A stretch of 64,000 nt of DNA from Primulina eburnea (taxonomy: Eukaryota; Streptophyta; Magnoliopsida; Lamiales; Gesneriaceae): NCBI RefSeq assembly GCF_022965805.1, contig NC_133110.1, positions 30,252,668 through 30,316,667 of the forward strand. The letters are read 5' to 3'. The first letter of the stretch is position 1, and the number at the start of each line of letters is the position of its first letter. Below the pieces are notes generated by a model, which was given only the letters and a program-made list of their open reading frames with translations, ran no database searches and was not told where the DNA came from. Both the position numbers and the translations under genes were made by a program. Positions 11,671 through 24,703 of this stretch are shown here, piece by piece.

Positions 11671-12671
11671 AGAAGCTCTAATCCTATCCACATCGATAGC
11701 CAATTATCCAGCGACAGACAATGGCACTTCCGCCAATACAATATCTTTATGACATCGTGCAATGTGCCCGGGGTGATCCCACCACTATCAGGCACTTCTG
11801 TCATAAGACTACTCGTCTAATACCTGTCATCTATAATTCAAGAGAACAAGTATATCAATCAACTTAATGCAAATATCCATGCAATAAAGTAAAGTATGTG
11901 ATTTAGGGAAACTCGAGTCAAACCTCACTCGAGTTGTGCAATCCCAACTCAACATTAATTTATACCTTTATCTCCTCGCTCAGAAGAAGAAGAAGAATTC
12001 CCGACTCTATCTCGGTCCATTCTCAATCTGTTAATTACAATACCGAACAGATATAATATCAATAAACAACTCAAATCAATACCTGTTCTGATCAATATTC
12101 AAATCAAGACACATAATCTGATCAATGTCCATTGAGATACGATCTAATCCATATCGACGATATCACGATATAATCAAAATCACTATTGAATCTGTTCAAT
12201 ATCAATCAACTGATGTTTCGACGGCATAACAATATAGTCTTGATTACCCCGTCGGTCCAAACATCACAGATATAATACCAGAACTCATAATAAATGTCGA
12301 TACCAGTCATAATCTCAATAACAATACATATCTGATATGAATTCTCAGTCAAATCACTTCCAGAAATCATAACAATTTCATAAGAAGTCTGTTTCTCAAT
12401 CTGACTTCGATTCTATAATGTCTAACATGATAAGAACATCATATATGAATCCTATTCAATTCTGAAAACATCATAATTTCAAAGTATATCAAAACGTAGC
12501 AAAACTTACGTCCAGTTGTAGCCTACGTTGATAGGAACTCGGTACTGTACTCAGATTCAAAATTAGACGGACGGATTGAAATAAAAAGGCGTAAGGATTT
12601 TTGGTAAACCTCCTCGACCCTTTTCTCGCTTCTGAATGAATTATCAATGTTTGTACATATATATATCTATA

Positions 12672-12676
12672 TACAT
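12672..12676. repeat. Target site duplication of element E (TACAT)
   Basis: TACAT precedes the TG at 12677 and recurs at 20501-20505. The empty site is visible in the right LTR of D at about 26622. Confidence 0.95.
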
Positions 12677-14288
12677 TGTGACACCTCTATCCCGTAACAA
12701 TAAAAATACGCAGCGGAAATAAATTTTTCTTTAAAATATGGAAGAAGTTTCAAAATACATTTCATAAAAATGTTTACAAAATAAATACATGATCATTCAA
12801 ATGACATACAAAATACAAAATAATCATTCTTATGATCATGTCCCAAAATGATACAAAATAATCTTCCTTCCAACAGTGTATGCATATGACCCCCATCCAC
12901 GATCACTGTCCTGGTCGGTCACTCTTATCTGCATCACATGAAAATAACTGAAATGAGAATAAATCTCAGCAAGTGGAACTCTAATATAACAATGATACAT
13001 AGTATACTCTGTAAAACATGGCTTTGAAATCATAAATACCATCAACTCTGAAACATGAATAACGTAGCAATAACTGTAGCAATAGCATATCAATAAGATA
13101 GCAATAAGATGGTATTCTCTTTTCTCTGGTTGGATTGATATCAATAGTATCTCTGCTCTGGTGCTAATATCCCTATCGATATAAACCGATAACTCTGAGG
13201 GATAAAAGCCTATGGTCGATGATCATCTAATTGCATGCAATGCTCTGACTATAATTAATCAATCCAATAAAACATTTGAACTCTGAATATCCTTTAAAGC
13301 CGTCGTTTCGCAATCTCTATCTTTTCTCTTGTATTCCCTTTTTAACAATAGTGAGACATACAATGCCTCCAATAGATAATCAATGAAATCAATACATAAC
13401 AATGGATCAATGGAAGGGAATAACACTTTGAAACCTTTAAAACACAATACATATATCATCATGTGAGCAAATGGATGAAATTCCACTTACAAACCAATAG
13501 AACACCTCAAACTTAGCTCTTGGTACACCACCTACAACAATAATCCATAAACAACACCAAAATCAACTCTATATCCAAAAATACAAGTCAAATATCCCAT
13601 TAAACCAACAACACCCTATAACAATTCATCTCCAAAAACCATGATAGAATCGCACCAAAAACTTACCTAAGCTTCCTTATACCACGGAGAACGTCGATCT
13701 CAAGTCGGAAATCCAAACCAATCCAAGAATCAAAGGTAGGAAGCAAAAGAAATGGAGGAAAACCCTTGGAATTGAGAGGAAATCTCGAAATGGAGAAGAG
13801 GATAAGGTAAGGTATGGCCAACAACTCCCAAAAAGCAACTAAATATCTCGCCCATACTTACACCGCGGGTGCGGTCTCACAAGCACCGCGGGTGCGCTAA
13901 GCTCACGGCATTCCAACAAAATTCCCATGCACGATCACCGCGGGTGCGGTGCTACAATTACCGCGGGTGCGGTCTCACCGCGGGTTCGGTGCTTACACTG
14001 CCACGGGTGCGGTGTCCTCACGGTAAAACCATCAAAATCCAACATAAATGACCGCGGGTGCGGTCCTTGCAAGGGTGCGGGTGCGGTACCACTTCGGCCA
14101 AGAACAAACCAAGGCAACTGAAAATCGAACCGAAACACTGAAACGAACAACCAACAACATCTAATACCTCAAGACAACAATAACCAATAATACTATGGCC
14201 CAAAACACAACTCAAAACATCTAAATCATAAAACCCAATAAACACAATAAAGCTTAAACCGTACCGTACACCGGGCTCGGCTATTACA
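12677..14288 (-). repeat. LTR of E, left (3') copy
   Basis: Complement starts TGTAATAGCCGAGCC and ends GGTGTCACA. Contains the GC-rich dyad array 13862-14087. Followed by the purine tract at 14289. Confidence 0.95.
13862..14087 (-). repeat. ACCGCACCCGCGGT dyad array in E left LTR
   Basis: Eight units in 226 bp: four exact copies of ACCGCGGGTGCGGT (its complement is ACCGCACCCGCGGT) and four variants with one to three changes. Each is a 5-bp inverted repeat around a 4-base centre. The units are unevenly spaced, so this is not a simple satellite. They lie upstream of a GATATTTAG box on the element strand. Confidence 0.85.
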
Positions 14289-14306
14289 ATCTCCCCTCCT
14301 TAGAGG
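14289..14306 (-). promoter_or_regulatory. Polypurine tract of E
   Basis: Complement reads CCTCTAAGGAGGGGAGAT directly before the 3' LTR. It would prime plus-strand DNA synthesis. Confidence 0.85.
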
Positions 14307-14328
14307 AATTTCGTCCGCGAAATTGACG

Positions 14329-17300
14329 TCACTGCACGAACAACTCAGGATAATTCTCTCTCATCTCATCCTCTGGTTCCCACGTAGCCTCTTCGATCAA
14401 ATGGTTCCTCCAAAGGACTTTAACGATGCCGATCTCTTTATTCCTCAAAACTCTAACTGAGCGATCCAAAATCTGGACCGGAATCTCTTGGTAAGTCAAA
14501 TTCGGCGTCAAGTACAATGGCTCGTGGTGAAGAACATGGGAAGGATTCGTAATATACTTCCTGAGCATCGATACATGAAACACATTGTGGACTCTGTCAA
14601 GATCGGGCGGTAGGGCTAATCTGTAGGCTCGGTCCCCAACTCTGTCCAATATCTCGAATGGACCAATGAATCTAGGACTCAACTTGCCCTTCTTGCCAAA
14701 TCGCATCACACCCTTGAGAGGTGCAATCTTCAAGAACACGTGATCACCAACCTCGAACTGCAAAGGTCTACGACGAACATCTGCATAGCTCTTCTGCCTC
14801 GACTGCGCAGTCTTCATCCTCTCTCTGATCACAGCAACAACATCGGCCGTCTGCTGGACCAACTCTGGTCCCAACATTTTCCTCTCGCCAACCTCATCCC
14901 AAAACAAAGGCGATCTGCAATTCCTGCCATAAAGTGCCTCATACGGTGCCATCCCAATCGACGCCTGGTAGATATTGTTGTACGTGAACTCCACAAGAGG
15001 CAATTTAGAATCCCAGCTACCAAAATAGTCAATAGTACAAGCTCTGAGCATATCCTCAAGAATCTGAATGACTCTCTCTGACTGACCGTCGCTCTGAGGA
15101 TGATAAGCTGTACTGAAAGCTAACCGAGAACCCATAGCTCTATGCAGACTCTTCCAAAACTCGGAGGTAAATCTGGGGTCACGATCAGACACAATCGACA
15201 CAGGGACACCGTGAAGTCTAACAATCTCTGCAATGTAATCCTCGGTATACTGATTCATGGAGTACGTCGTCTTGACTGGGAGAAAGTGCGCTGACTTGGT
15301 CAATCTATCAACAATGACCCAAATAGAATTATAACCTTTCGGCACTCTGGGAAGACCAGTCACGAAATCCATCGTAATGTGCTCCCACTTCCACTGAGGA
15401 ATCGGCAAAGATAGCAATGTCCCAGCAGGTCTCTGATGCTTAAATCTTCACCTGCTGACAAGTAAGGCACTGAGAAATGAACAAAGCAACATCTTTCTTC
15501 ATACCTGGCCACCAGTAGAGTCGACGAAGATCCTGATATATCTTCGTACTGCCTGGATGAATCGAATAAGGCACGGTATGAGCCTCTGTCAAAACGTCTC
15601 TACGAATATCGTCACCAGTAGGAACACAAATACGGCCTCTGAAAGTTACCAATCCATCACCATTCGAACCAAACTCTGAATTACCCCTCTCCTCAGCTCT
15701 AGCTCTCAACTCTAGCAACTGCACATCAGTCGCCTGCTCTCTACGGATCCTGTCCGTCAAAGTAGATCGAATAACCAACGCTGAAAGACGAGCAATGGTA
15801 CCTGGAATCACCAGATCAATCTCCTCTCTCTGCAAATCCATCAACAATGGCCTCTGAATCAAAGAACTCAATGAAGCACTCGACTTGCGGCTCAATGCAT
15901 CAGCCACAACGTTCGCCTTCCCTTGGTGATAACTGATCGTCACATCGTAATCCTGGACAAGCTCTAACCACCTCCTCTGCCGCATGTTGAGCTCTTTCTG
16001 CGAAAACAGATACTTCAAGCTCTTGTGGTCTGTGAAGATCTCACACTTTTCGCCATACAGATAATGCCTCCAAATCTTCAGGGCGAAAACCACAGCTGCT
16101 AGCTCCAAATCGTGCGTCGGATAATTCTTCTCATAGTCTTTCAACTGGCGAGAAGCAAAGGCAATGACCTTACCTCGCTGCATTAGCACTGCACCAAGGC
16201 CTCTCTTCGACGCATCAGTATAGACCACAAAATCCTCGGAACCACTAGGCAAAGAAAGAACAGGAGCTGTCGTCAACCTGTCCTTCAACTCCTGAAATGC
16301 ACGCTGGTAATCGATAGACCACTCGAACTTCACAGTCTTCCTTGTCAGATTGGACAATGGCAGGGCAATCTTGGAAAAATCTGAAATGAAACGACGATAA
16401 TAACCCGCCAAACCAAGGAAACTGCGTACCTCTGAGATAGTGGTAGGAATAGGCCAATTCTAAATCGCCTCAATCTTCAACGGATCAACAGCAATGCCAT
16501 CCTTCGAAACCACATGGCCTAGGAAAGAAATCTGATCCAGCCAAAACTCACACTTCTTCAACTTGGCGAACAGCCTCTTCTCTCGCAACAACTGAAGAAC
16601 CACTCTGAGATGCTCAGCATGAAGCTCTCTGGTCTTGGAATAGATCAAGATATCATCGATGAAGACAATGACGAAGCTATCCAAGAATGGCTTGAACACA
16701 CGGTTCATCAGGTCCATGAAGACTGAAGGGGCATTGGTCAAACCAAACGACGTCACAAGAAACTCAAAATGACCATACCTGGTCCTGAAAGCCGTCTTAG
16801 GGACATAAGACTCCCTAACCTTCAACTGATAGTAGCCAGACCGAAGATCAATCTTCGAGAACACAGTAGCACCATGAAGCTGATCAAACAGATCATCTAT
16901 CCGAGGCAACGGATACTTGTTCTTGACAGTCACTTTGTTGAGCTCCCTGTAGTCGATACACAGCCGCAAAGATCCATCCTTCTTCTTAACAAAAAGAACC
17001 GGAGCTCCCCAAGGCGAAGAACTCAGACGAATGAAACCCTTATCTAAAAGATCCTGCAACCGAGTCTTCAACTCCTTCATCTCAGTAGGAGCCATCCGGT
17101 ACGGAGCCTTAGAGATAGGAACCGTGCCAGGAGCTAGATCGATAACGAACTCAACATCTCTGTCCGGCGGCAAACCCGGAACATCATCCTCAAACACATC
17201 AGCAAACTCCCTCACAACATCAATACCATCTATATTCAACTTAATCAGTCTATCCACATCCACAATAGAAGCAAGAAACCCATCGCAACCTCTACACAGC

Positions 17301-18748
17301 AATCTCTCAGCCTCAAGACAAGAAATAAAAGGAAGGACCAGCGAAGTACCTGAGCTGGCGAGAACTCCTCCCTGGCCATCATCTGCAAAAGTCACCTTCT
17401 TAGCAACACAATCGATAACTGCACGGTAAGTCGAAAGCCAATCCATGCCAAGAATAACATCGAAAGCAACCATAGGAATAACAATCAAATCAGCGAAGAC
17501 AACTCGCTCCTCAATACGAACAGGGAACGCAAACACAATCGACGTCGGGCACAACACGTCCCCCGAAGGCAAAACAACACTAAGCTGGAGGGGAAGAACA
17601 GAAGGAACTATACCCAACGATCTCAAAAACAAATCAGACATAAAAGAATGAGTAGCACCAGTATCTACCAAAGTCGTAGCTACTCTGCCTAAAATCAAAA
17701 TAGTACTAGAGATCAATGAAGAATCATGATTAATACCTTCCTTGGTCATCGTAAAGATACGACCCTGTACTTTCCCTTGGCTAGCTCCTTGTGGACAATT
17801 CCTGGCAACGTGGCCTGCCGTGCCACAACGGTAACAAGTATGAGTGCCACATATGCACTCTCCCCTATGATGCTTGCCACACTTAGGACAAAGTGGCTTC
17901 TCGGGATCAACTGGAACTGGCGGTGGTCTAGGACTCGGCTCCATCTTGCCCTTGCCCTTGAAACGATCCCTGCCCCTCTGATTAGAACCCTGGCCTCTCT
18001 GAGCAATAGCTTGATGCCTCTCTTGCCTCTCCCTGGCGATGTCCTTCTCATCCTGCTCGGCCAACAAAGCTTTGGACACGATCTCCTTGAAAGTAACAGC
18101 CTTGGACATGTTGATATCACGACGAATCTCAGCTCTAAGGCCTCGAATGAAATGAGCGCCTTTATCCTTGTCATTGGAAGCAATGTACAGAGCAAATAGG
18201 CAACCCTCCTCAAACTTCAGAATATACTGACCAACATCCATGCTCCCCTGTCGAAGCTCCAAGAACTCCGTAACCTTCCTCGCTCGAAGTGCATCGGGAA
18301 AATACTTGTCGTAGAACAGGTCAGTGAACTCTGACCACTTCAGTGTCGCAACATCAACTCCAACTTTCGTGGCATTCCACCAGATACGGGCAGCCTTAAC
18401 CAACATGAAAATAGCACAACTGATCCTGTCTTTGTCCTCGTACTGCAGATGATCGAAGATCGCCTCTAAAGCCTTGACCCACTCGACAGCAACTAAAGGA
18501 TCGGTGCTCCCTGAAAACTCTGGTGGATCCATTCTCTTGAAAGCAGAAAAGACGGCATCGGTGCCAACTGCCTGAGCTACTGGAACTCTACCTTGCCCTC
18601 TACCTTGGCCAGTACCTTGCATACGAATGAGCTGTTGAATCTGCTCGCTATGCACCTTAGCCTGCTCCTTAAGCAACTTGCCGAACTCGTCGACAACTCT
18701 AGAGGAAGAACTATTCTCACCCTCTACTGCTTTCCTCTTAGGTGGCAT
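14329..18748 (-). pseudogene. Chromovirus gag-pol of E (one stop, one frameshift)
   Basis: Read from the ATG at 18748 (start MPPKRK). Gag is followed by CCHC knuckle [14 protein letters not shown] (about 17800-17840), protease DTGATHSF (about 17650-17670) and RT with intact CIDYRELNK and [10 protein letters not shown] (about 16650). RNase H has [10 protein letters not shown] (about 16200). Integrase has an HHCC finger (about 15445-15590), [11 protein letters not shown] and DGQSER motifs of the DDE core. The chromodomain-like tail ends PELFVQ at 14329. Two lesions: TAG at 16460-16462 between RT and RNase H, and a one-base gain with TAA at 15440-15442 between the integrase finger and core. Family length is normal, about 1470 codons. 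Confidence 0.92.
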
Positions 18749-18866
18749 ACTCTACAATTGCTCCCAAGACACCAATCAATAGATGACAATGAATAGATAG
18801 ATGCAAGAAAACATACCCGGACAGTTGAAAGTAAACGAAGTCATATGCATTGGTCCGAAGAACACC

Positions 18867-18878
18867 GCTCTGATACCA
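18867..18878 (-). promoter_or_regulatory. Primer binding site (initiator Met-tRNA) of E
   Basis: Complement TGGTATCAGAGC, exact plant iMet primer site, five bases inside the LTR at 18884. Confidence 0.92.
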
Positions 18879-20050
18879 CTAAATGTGACACCTCTATCCC
18901 GTAACAATAAAAATACGCAGCGGAAATAAATTTTTCTTTAAAATATGGAAGGAGTTTCAAAATACATTTCATAAAAATGTTTACAAAATAAATACATGAT
19001 CATTCAAATGACATACAAAATACAAAATAATCATTCTTATGATCATGTCCCAAAATGATACAAAATAATCTTCCTTCCAACGGTGTATGCATATGACCCC
19101 CATCCACGATCACTGTCCTGGTCGGTCACTCTTATCTGCATCACATGAAAATAACTGAAATGAGAATAAATCTCAGCAAGTGGAACTCTAACATAACAAT
19201 GATACATAGTATACTCTGTAAAACATGGCTTTAAATCATAAATACCATCAACTCTGAAACATGAATAACGTAGCAATAACTGTAGCAATAGCATATCAAT
19301 AAGATAGCAATAAGATGGTATTCTCTTTTCTCTGGTTGGATTGATATCAATAGTATCTCTGCTCTGGTGCTAATATCCCTATCGATATAAACCGATAACT
19401 CTGAGGGATAAAAGCCTATGGTCGATGATCATCTAATTGCATGCAATGCTCTGACTATGATTAATCAATCCAATAAAACATTTGAACTCTGAATATCCTT
19501 TAAAGCCGTCGTTTCGCAATCTCTATCTTTTCTCTTGTATTCCCTTTTTAACAATAGTGAGACATACAATGCCTCCAATAGATAATCAATGAAATCAATA
19601 CATAACAATGGATCAATGGAAGGGAATAACACTTTGAAACCTTTAAAACACAATACATATATCATCATGTGAGCAAAGGGATGAAATTCCACTTACAAAC
19701 CAATAGAACACCTCAAACTTAGCTCTTGGTACACCACCTACAACAATAATCCATAAACAACACCAAAATCAACTCTATATCCAAAAATACAAGTCAAATA
19801 TCCCATTAAACCAACAATAACAACACCCTATAACAACTCATCTCCAAAAACCATGATAGAATCGCACCAAAAACTTACCTAAGCTTCCTTATACCACGGA
19901 GAACGTCGATCTCAAGTCGGAAATCCAAACCAATCCAAGAATCAAAGGTAGGAAGCAAAAGAAATGGAGGAAAACCCTTGGAATTGAGAGGAAATCTCGA
20001 AATGGAGAAGAGGATAAGGTAAGGTATGGCCAACAACTCCCAAAAAGCAA

Positions 20051-20059
20051 CTAAATATC
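20051..20059 (-). promoter_or_regulatory. TATA-like box of E 5' LTR
   Basis: Complement GATATTTAG lies 15 bp downstream of the last dyad unit on the element's strand. It is a weak match to a plant TATA box. In copy F the same place also has TATAAGTA at 61685. Position rather than quality supports the call. Confidence 0.4.
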
Positions 20060-20073
20060 TCGCCCATACTTAC

Positions 20074-20299
20074 ACCGCGGGTGCGGTCTCACAAGCACCG
20101 CGGGTGCGCTAAGCTCACGGCATTCCAACAAAATTCCCATGCACGATCACCGCGGGTGCGGTGCTACAATTACCGCGGGTGCGGTCTCACCGCGGGTGCG
20201 GTGCTTACACTGCCACAGGTGCGGTGTCCTCACGGTAAAACCATCAAAATCCAACATAAATGACCGCGGGTGCGGTCCTTGCAAGGGTGCGGGTGCGGT
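20074..20299 (-). repeat. ACCGCACCCGCGGT dyad array in E right LTR
   Basis: Counterpart of 13862-14087, again eight units. Single-base differences between the two arrays fall both inside and outside the units. Confidence 0.85.
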
Positions 20300-20505
20300 A
20301 CCACTTCGGCCAAGAACAAACCAAGGCAACTGAAAATCGAACCGAAACAATGAAACGAACAACCAACAACATCTAATACCTCAAGACAACAATAACCAAT
20401 AATACTATGGCCCAAAACACAACTCTAAACATCTAAATCATAAAACCCAATAAACACAATAAAGCTTAAACCGTACCGTACACCGGGCTCGGCTATTACA
20501 TACAT

Positions 20506-20971
20506 ACTCGTTCGCATGCAAGTGGCCAAGTGGCAATTTCACATTTTGCATGACTCGCGCTCGGGCGGTAAGAAACTACCGCTCGAGCGCGGAAGTTTCT
20601 GTCCGAGACCACGCTTGTTATCCTTTGGCGCTTGGGCGGTAATTCTTTACCGCTCGGGCGCCATACATTCTGCCCAAATCTCATTTTATCCCACGCTGGC
20701 GCCGGGGCGGTAACTTTCTATCGCTCGGGCGCCAGACTTTCTGTCCAACTTTCCCATTTATTGTGCATTGGCGCTCGGGCGGTTCTTTTCTACCGCTCGG
20801 GCGCCAGATGTTCTGTCCAACATCTTAGCTTATAATATACCGACGCCCGGCTTCACTCCTCATATCTTATTTGATTCCTGTGATATTTGCTAATCACAAT
20901 TCTGGAAATTAATCAACGTAATTATACTCAAATCATTTCAGATTACGGTAATCAAATTCTCGGGCCTTACA
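20506..20971 (-). repeat. LTR of D, left copy, segment 2
   Basis: The 5' end part of the left LTR of D, right of E. It contains the hairpin array 20557-20806 and ends at CTTACA (20971), next to the purine tract. Confidence 0.92.
20557..20806. repeat. Four GC-rich hairpins in D left LTR
   Basis: Four inverted repeats of the type GGCGCTCGGGCGGTA...TACCGCTCGGGCGCC, with loops of about 4-8 bases, about 65 bp apart. They make eight half-sites. The same set is at 26679-26939. They stand out from AT-rich flanks. Confidence 0.85.
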
Positions 20972-20990
20972 TTTCTCCCCCTCTAAGATA
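20972..20990 (-). promoter_or_regulatory. Polypurine tract of D
   Basis: Complement TATCTTAGAGGGGGAGAAA directly before the 3' LTR. It is intact although pol is not, as expected if cis-acting signals are kept for mobilisation. Confidence 0.8.
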
Positions 20991-23344
20991 TGATTTCGTC
21001 CCCGAAATCACAAGCAATTCACTCGTATAATCTAGATAATCATATCATATCTCAAATCAGATATAAGAAGGAGACTTACAGAAATTACAATGATCTCATA
21101 TCAACAACATCATTCGTGATACTTCAATCTCAGAACAAGGGCTACACAACATCCGTGTATACCAATCAATCAACTCATAGCAATCAATATCCTTATCTGT
21201 TAATCTCAGTCAAAGACATACTCCATCTTCGGCTTCAAATACCAACAGTCATCGTCCGACGTTAGCATGTTTAGTCTATTAATTCTGAGTTGTTTTCAGT
21301 TTCTTTATCAGATCACTGATCTTAGCAAATCTGCTCTCAAACATTACTGTAATATCATTCATATACGAAGGAAATCCACAGTTCTCATTGTACAATACCT
21401 CGACTAAAGCTATTTTGATACTCATCTAATAGCTATTATTGTACAATGATTCCCAAGCGACAATGAATCATGTCAACTAGTGCTAAAATCCAGCACTACA
21501 TTTCCTGGATATCCTCCAGTATCAGGAAAGTTCACTCCGACTATCCGTCAATCTATATATCATAGATACAAAATCATGTTATACATTCAGCCAAAAGTAT
21601 AAAATCAAACGAAAATCACGGTCTGATATAATCAATTTTGGCATTCAATACAATCTGACCCCTTTTCTGACATACTTCCCCCTCATCTGGTCATGTCTGC
21701 GCCTCTTCTTGTATCATATAACATGGATAGATGTGAACAATCGTTCAATCACAATCACCATCTTGGTCAGATTGCAGTAGTGTCATTGCACAATCCATAG
21801 AAATGTACTCCCATTTCTATTTAGAAATCAATAATCAGGATCAGTAATCGAAAAGTTTCTAGCTGTCTGTCTTCATCTGTCAGCGATTTAGACATTTCAA
21901 TACAAGTTCTGACATAACTGATTTCCATCTGTTTACTTCAAAAAGGTCTATTCGAATTATCACACGTTTCCTGTAACCAGAATAGTACTGAATCTACTAT
22001 TGTGTGTATCTGACAATACCTGCCATTTCCAATTCGAACATCTGACACAAACAAATCAGTTAATAATATAAATTAAAGAAAAATACCTACCTGGTATTCA
22101 GTTCTGACTATCAAAATCAAGTTCTGAACAGTCTGATCAAACTTCTGAACTGCTTTACTCTTCAAAATCAGTTCTGACTCGACGGAACTATATATAAACT
22201 CGACGGTTCATATCAATCGGTATCAAACACGGACTTAGAATGATAACAATATCAGATCAGATTCAGAATATCAATACGCAATACGGATCTAATAACTGCA
22301 TAAAACGCAATCTCTGACATTTCGAAAATTCTGCCATATTCAATGTCGTTCTCAGCCACTAATCACAGTCTCACTGGCTATAATCAATCAGTATACTGTC
22401 TTCAGATATCACAGACTCTGAATACAATCTATTACAATCGAGATTCATATCCGAACAATTCTGTATACAACAATCTCAGTTCCCAGAATATTAAATACAA
22501 ATTTCAACTGTTCGATTCAATCAATCATACGCTGCGAATATATCAAAATATCATAGATAAAACGAGCATATATCATGAGAATATCTCTGAATATCGGATT
22601 TATCAACCCATAATTGGAACTGAAGTACTTTCCAGAGAAACACATAATCAGATTTAACTCTAGCTCTTCAGGTAATAAATCTTTCAACTGATATCTCAAT
22701 TCTCTCGATTCAATCAGTATCAGTCTATAAGAAATTCTAGAATGAAACCAATATCTGGAATCACATCAAGGCCGAAGTCACTCTCCCTGATACAGGACCA
22801 ACCTGAAATCTCATCTGCAAGACTATAGCAAACTTCCTGCTACTAGTAAATCAATCCCTGATAAGCTCATCTTCAGTCATCAACTGAATACATAAGGAAT
22901 TACTCCATTCCTTTCGATAATCATCGGATCATATATAATACGGATATCAAGGAATTCAAAATCAAGAATCCTTACCGTATATTATTCATTCTTTGGCCAT
23001 TTCAGGTCCGAATCTTACCATCTCCTGGCAAGACTCTATAATAGCTCTGTACTTGTTCAATATATCAATATCCATCACGCAATTATCATCAGACAATACA
23101 AGTACAAGCTAATCTAACTCAATCTCATTCTCAACTTACTGTAGTATACCATATATTACAGAATATCACTGATATCAAATTCTTTACCCAAACTGGTAAA
23201 GAATCAACACTACAGTAAATACAGACTCAACAGGTACAACGTATAACAATGCAACTCAGTCAAAGATAATCGTAAATAATGCATTAGTATATATCAATAC
23301 ATATGCAATCTAATCATAAAAGACCAGTACCTGTCACTGTATCA
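20991..23344 (-). pseudogene. Decayed pol of D
   Basis: No frame of useful length. Short stretches align by eye, in order, with pol of C: 21720-21960 with the integrase finger/core junction (29000-29230 in C), 22680-22900 with the start of RT (30750-30950), and 22950-23190 with the protease region (31060-31240). Most of RT and RNase H are missing. The internal region of D is 3.7 kb versus 4.9 kb in C. Substitutions and small indels are dense throughout, much heavier than the LTR divergence. Confidence 0.7.
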
Positions 23345-24302
23345 TCAAGTGTGTCCTGGGTCTGTTTCTCGATCACCACCCCCAGATGATCCTGCTCCCT
23401 GAAATCTTCGGGCACCTTTCTGTGGACAAACTCTAGCAAAGTGTCCTTGCTGTTTACAGAAGTTGCACCGACCAGTCACTCCGTGGCATAGCTCCGGGTA
23501 ATGTCTCCCACCGCAATTCCTGCAGTAAACTCCAGTATAATTCGGACTAGAGCCACTGGAGCTAGATGAACCGCTCCCAAACTTCTTGAATTGCTTCTTT
23601 TGAACTTTCAACATCTCTTTCTTTCCACCACTGCTACTGCCAATCTCGATTCTGGAAGGCAGTTGTTGTGGTATCGGTGTTGGAAGAACATATGAAGCTT
23701 CCTTTTGTCTCATTAGAACGGTTTCTGCTCTTCTGGCTCGATTTAGAGTATCAGTAAAATTACTCGGTTGTTTCACAGTTACCAAGGTGCGTATTTCTGG
23801 ATTCAGGCCCTTGATAAACTGATCAGCTACAGCTGTATCATTTCTAGCCACTTGCGGACCAAACTTTAACAAGGTAAAGAAATGGGCCAAATATTCATCA
23901 ATCTTCAATGGACCCTGCCTCAAATTTCCAAATTCTGCACTTTTGTCCTCTCGATATGATAGAGGTACAAACCTTTGATAAAATTCCACTTTGAAAAGAT
24001 CCACGTAATCGTGAAACCACGCTGTGCTATGGCTTCCCGGGTTATCAGCCACCAACTCCTAGCGACTTCCCGTAGTTGATTCCCAACCAATTTAATTCTG
24101 CACTCATCTGTGAATCACAGAAATTCAAACAGCATTTCAATCTCCTCCAGCCAAGTCTCACAATCAGCTGGTGCCTCAACACCCCTCAAACTCGGTGGTT
24201 GAAACGACTGAAACCTTATCATCTGTGTTTCCATCAGAGTTTCAGACACATCCATCTGATCATACGATGTACTACCCCTTTCTGGAATCCTTCTAGGATG
24301 AA
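23345..24302 (-). pseudogene. Broken gag of D
   Basis: Related to gag of C: it contains FYQRF-P-SYR, AEF-NLRQG, AVADQFI-GLNPE and a CCHC knuckle, [14 protein letters not shown] (about 23420-23460). The longest clean frame is 23345-24055. Upstream of it there is a frameshift near 24010, a stop in the region aligned to residues 70-80 of C gag (about 24108), and the start codon expected near 24302 is lost. No functional Gag is likely. Confidence 0.8.
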
Positions 24303-24691
24303 TATCTGATAATCACAGATGTTAGTAGTAACAAGAGACAAATCCGTCTCAATCCCAATCCTGATCAGCTTACCTCTGAACAAGAATTGGTTCTGATCCA
24401 GTTTCAAATAATACATATTACCAAATCAACTCAGATATTCAGGTAACATGTAGCTTTCTAAACAATAACACATACTGAAATCTTAGTATATACAATGTAG
24501 TTTCAACATTATATTTACTCATGTGCCATATAAATCCAGGCAATAAAGCATCATATCATGCTAGCATACACAATGTAATGCACATTATAATCAATCACAT
24601 GCTAGCAATCAAACGCAGGTAAGAAACTCAATCTACCTCGCTCACTCTTTTCTATCTCAGTGCTAAAGAACCTATAGTTCAAGGACCTACA

Positions 24692-24703
24692 GCTCTGATA
24701 CCA
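24692..24703 (-). promoter_or_regulatory. Primer binding site (initiator Met-tRNA) of D
   Basis: Complement TGGTATCAGAGC, exact. It is separated from the LTR by the same five bases (ACAGG) as in C, which links the two families. Confidence 0.92.

Larger units (their letters stand above)
10762..12676 (-). repeat. LTR of D, left copy, segment 1
   Basis: First part (plus-strand order) of the left (3') LTR of D, cut by element E inside an AT-rich TATATATCTATATACAT tract. The remainder is 20506-20971. About 11400-11680 holds an imperfect array of GATCAACAGTAATAGA-type units spaced about 55-65 bp apart. Confidence 0.92.
12677..20500 (-). mobile_element. Ty3/Gypsy chromovirus E
   Basis: Complete 7824-bp minus-strand element with LTRs of 1612 bp (12677-14288) and 1617 bp (18884-20500), purine tract, iMet primer site and TACAT target duplication. 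About 11 substitutions and two small indels separate the LTRs (about 0.7%), younger than its host D. Gag-pol has one nonsense codon and one frameshift with a stop. Element F at the right end of the window is a second copy of this family. Confidence 0.95.
18884..20500 (-). repeat. LTR of E, right (5') copy
   Basis: 1617 bp, same ends as 12677-14288. A 6-bp insertion (AATAAC-type) near 19815 and a one-base loss near 19231 explain the length difference. This copy would drive transcription of E. Confidence 0.95.

Noticed and set aside
13862..14087. Regular short repeats with variable spacers resembling a CRISPR array
   Set aside because: The units are short imperfect dyads of about 14 bp with irregular, partly related spacers, and lie inside a plant LTR present in two copies per element. 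There are no cas genes and it is a nuclear plant context.
13869..14150. Overlapping short frames across the GC dyad arrays (also at 20081-20362, 27549-27849, 43597-43949)
   Set aside because: They are open only because the repeats are GC-rich and lack stops, occur on both strands at once, and encode repeat-derived peptides such as RGCG. They lie in LTR U3.
20990..22657. Possible host coding or intergenic DNA between the D LTR and D gag
   Set aside because: Frames are short and unconvincing, and several stretches align in order with C integrase, RT and protease; the region lies between the purine tract and gag of D, so it is decayed pol.
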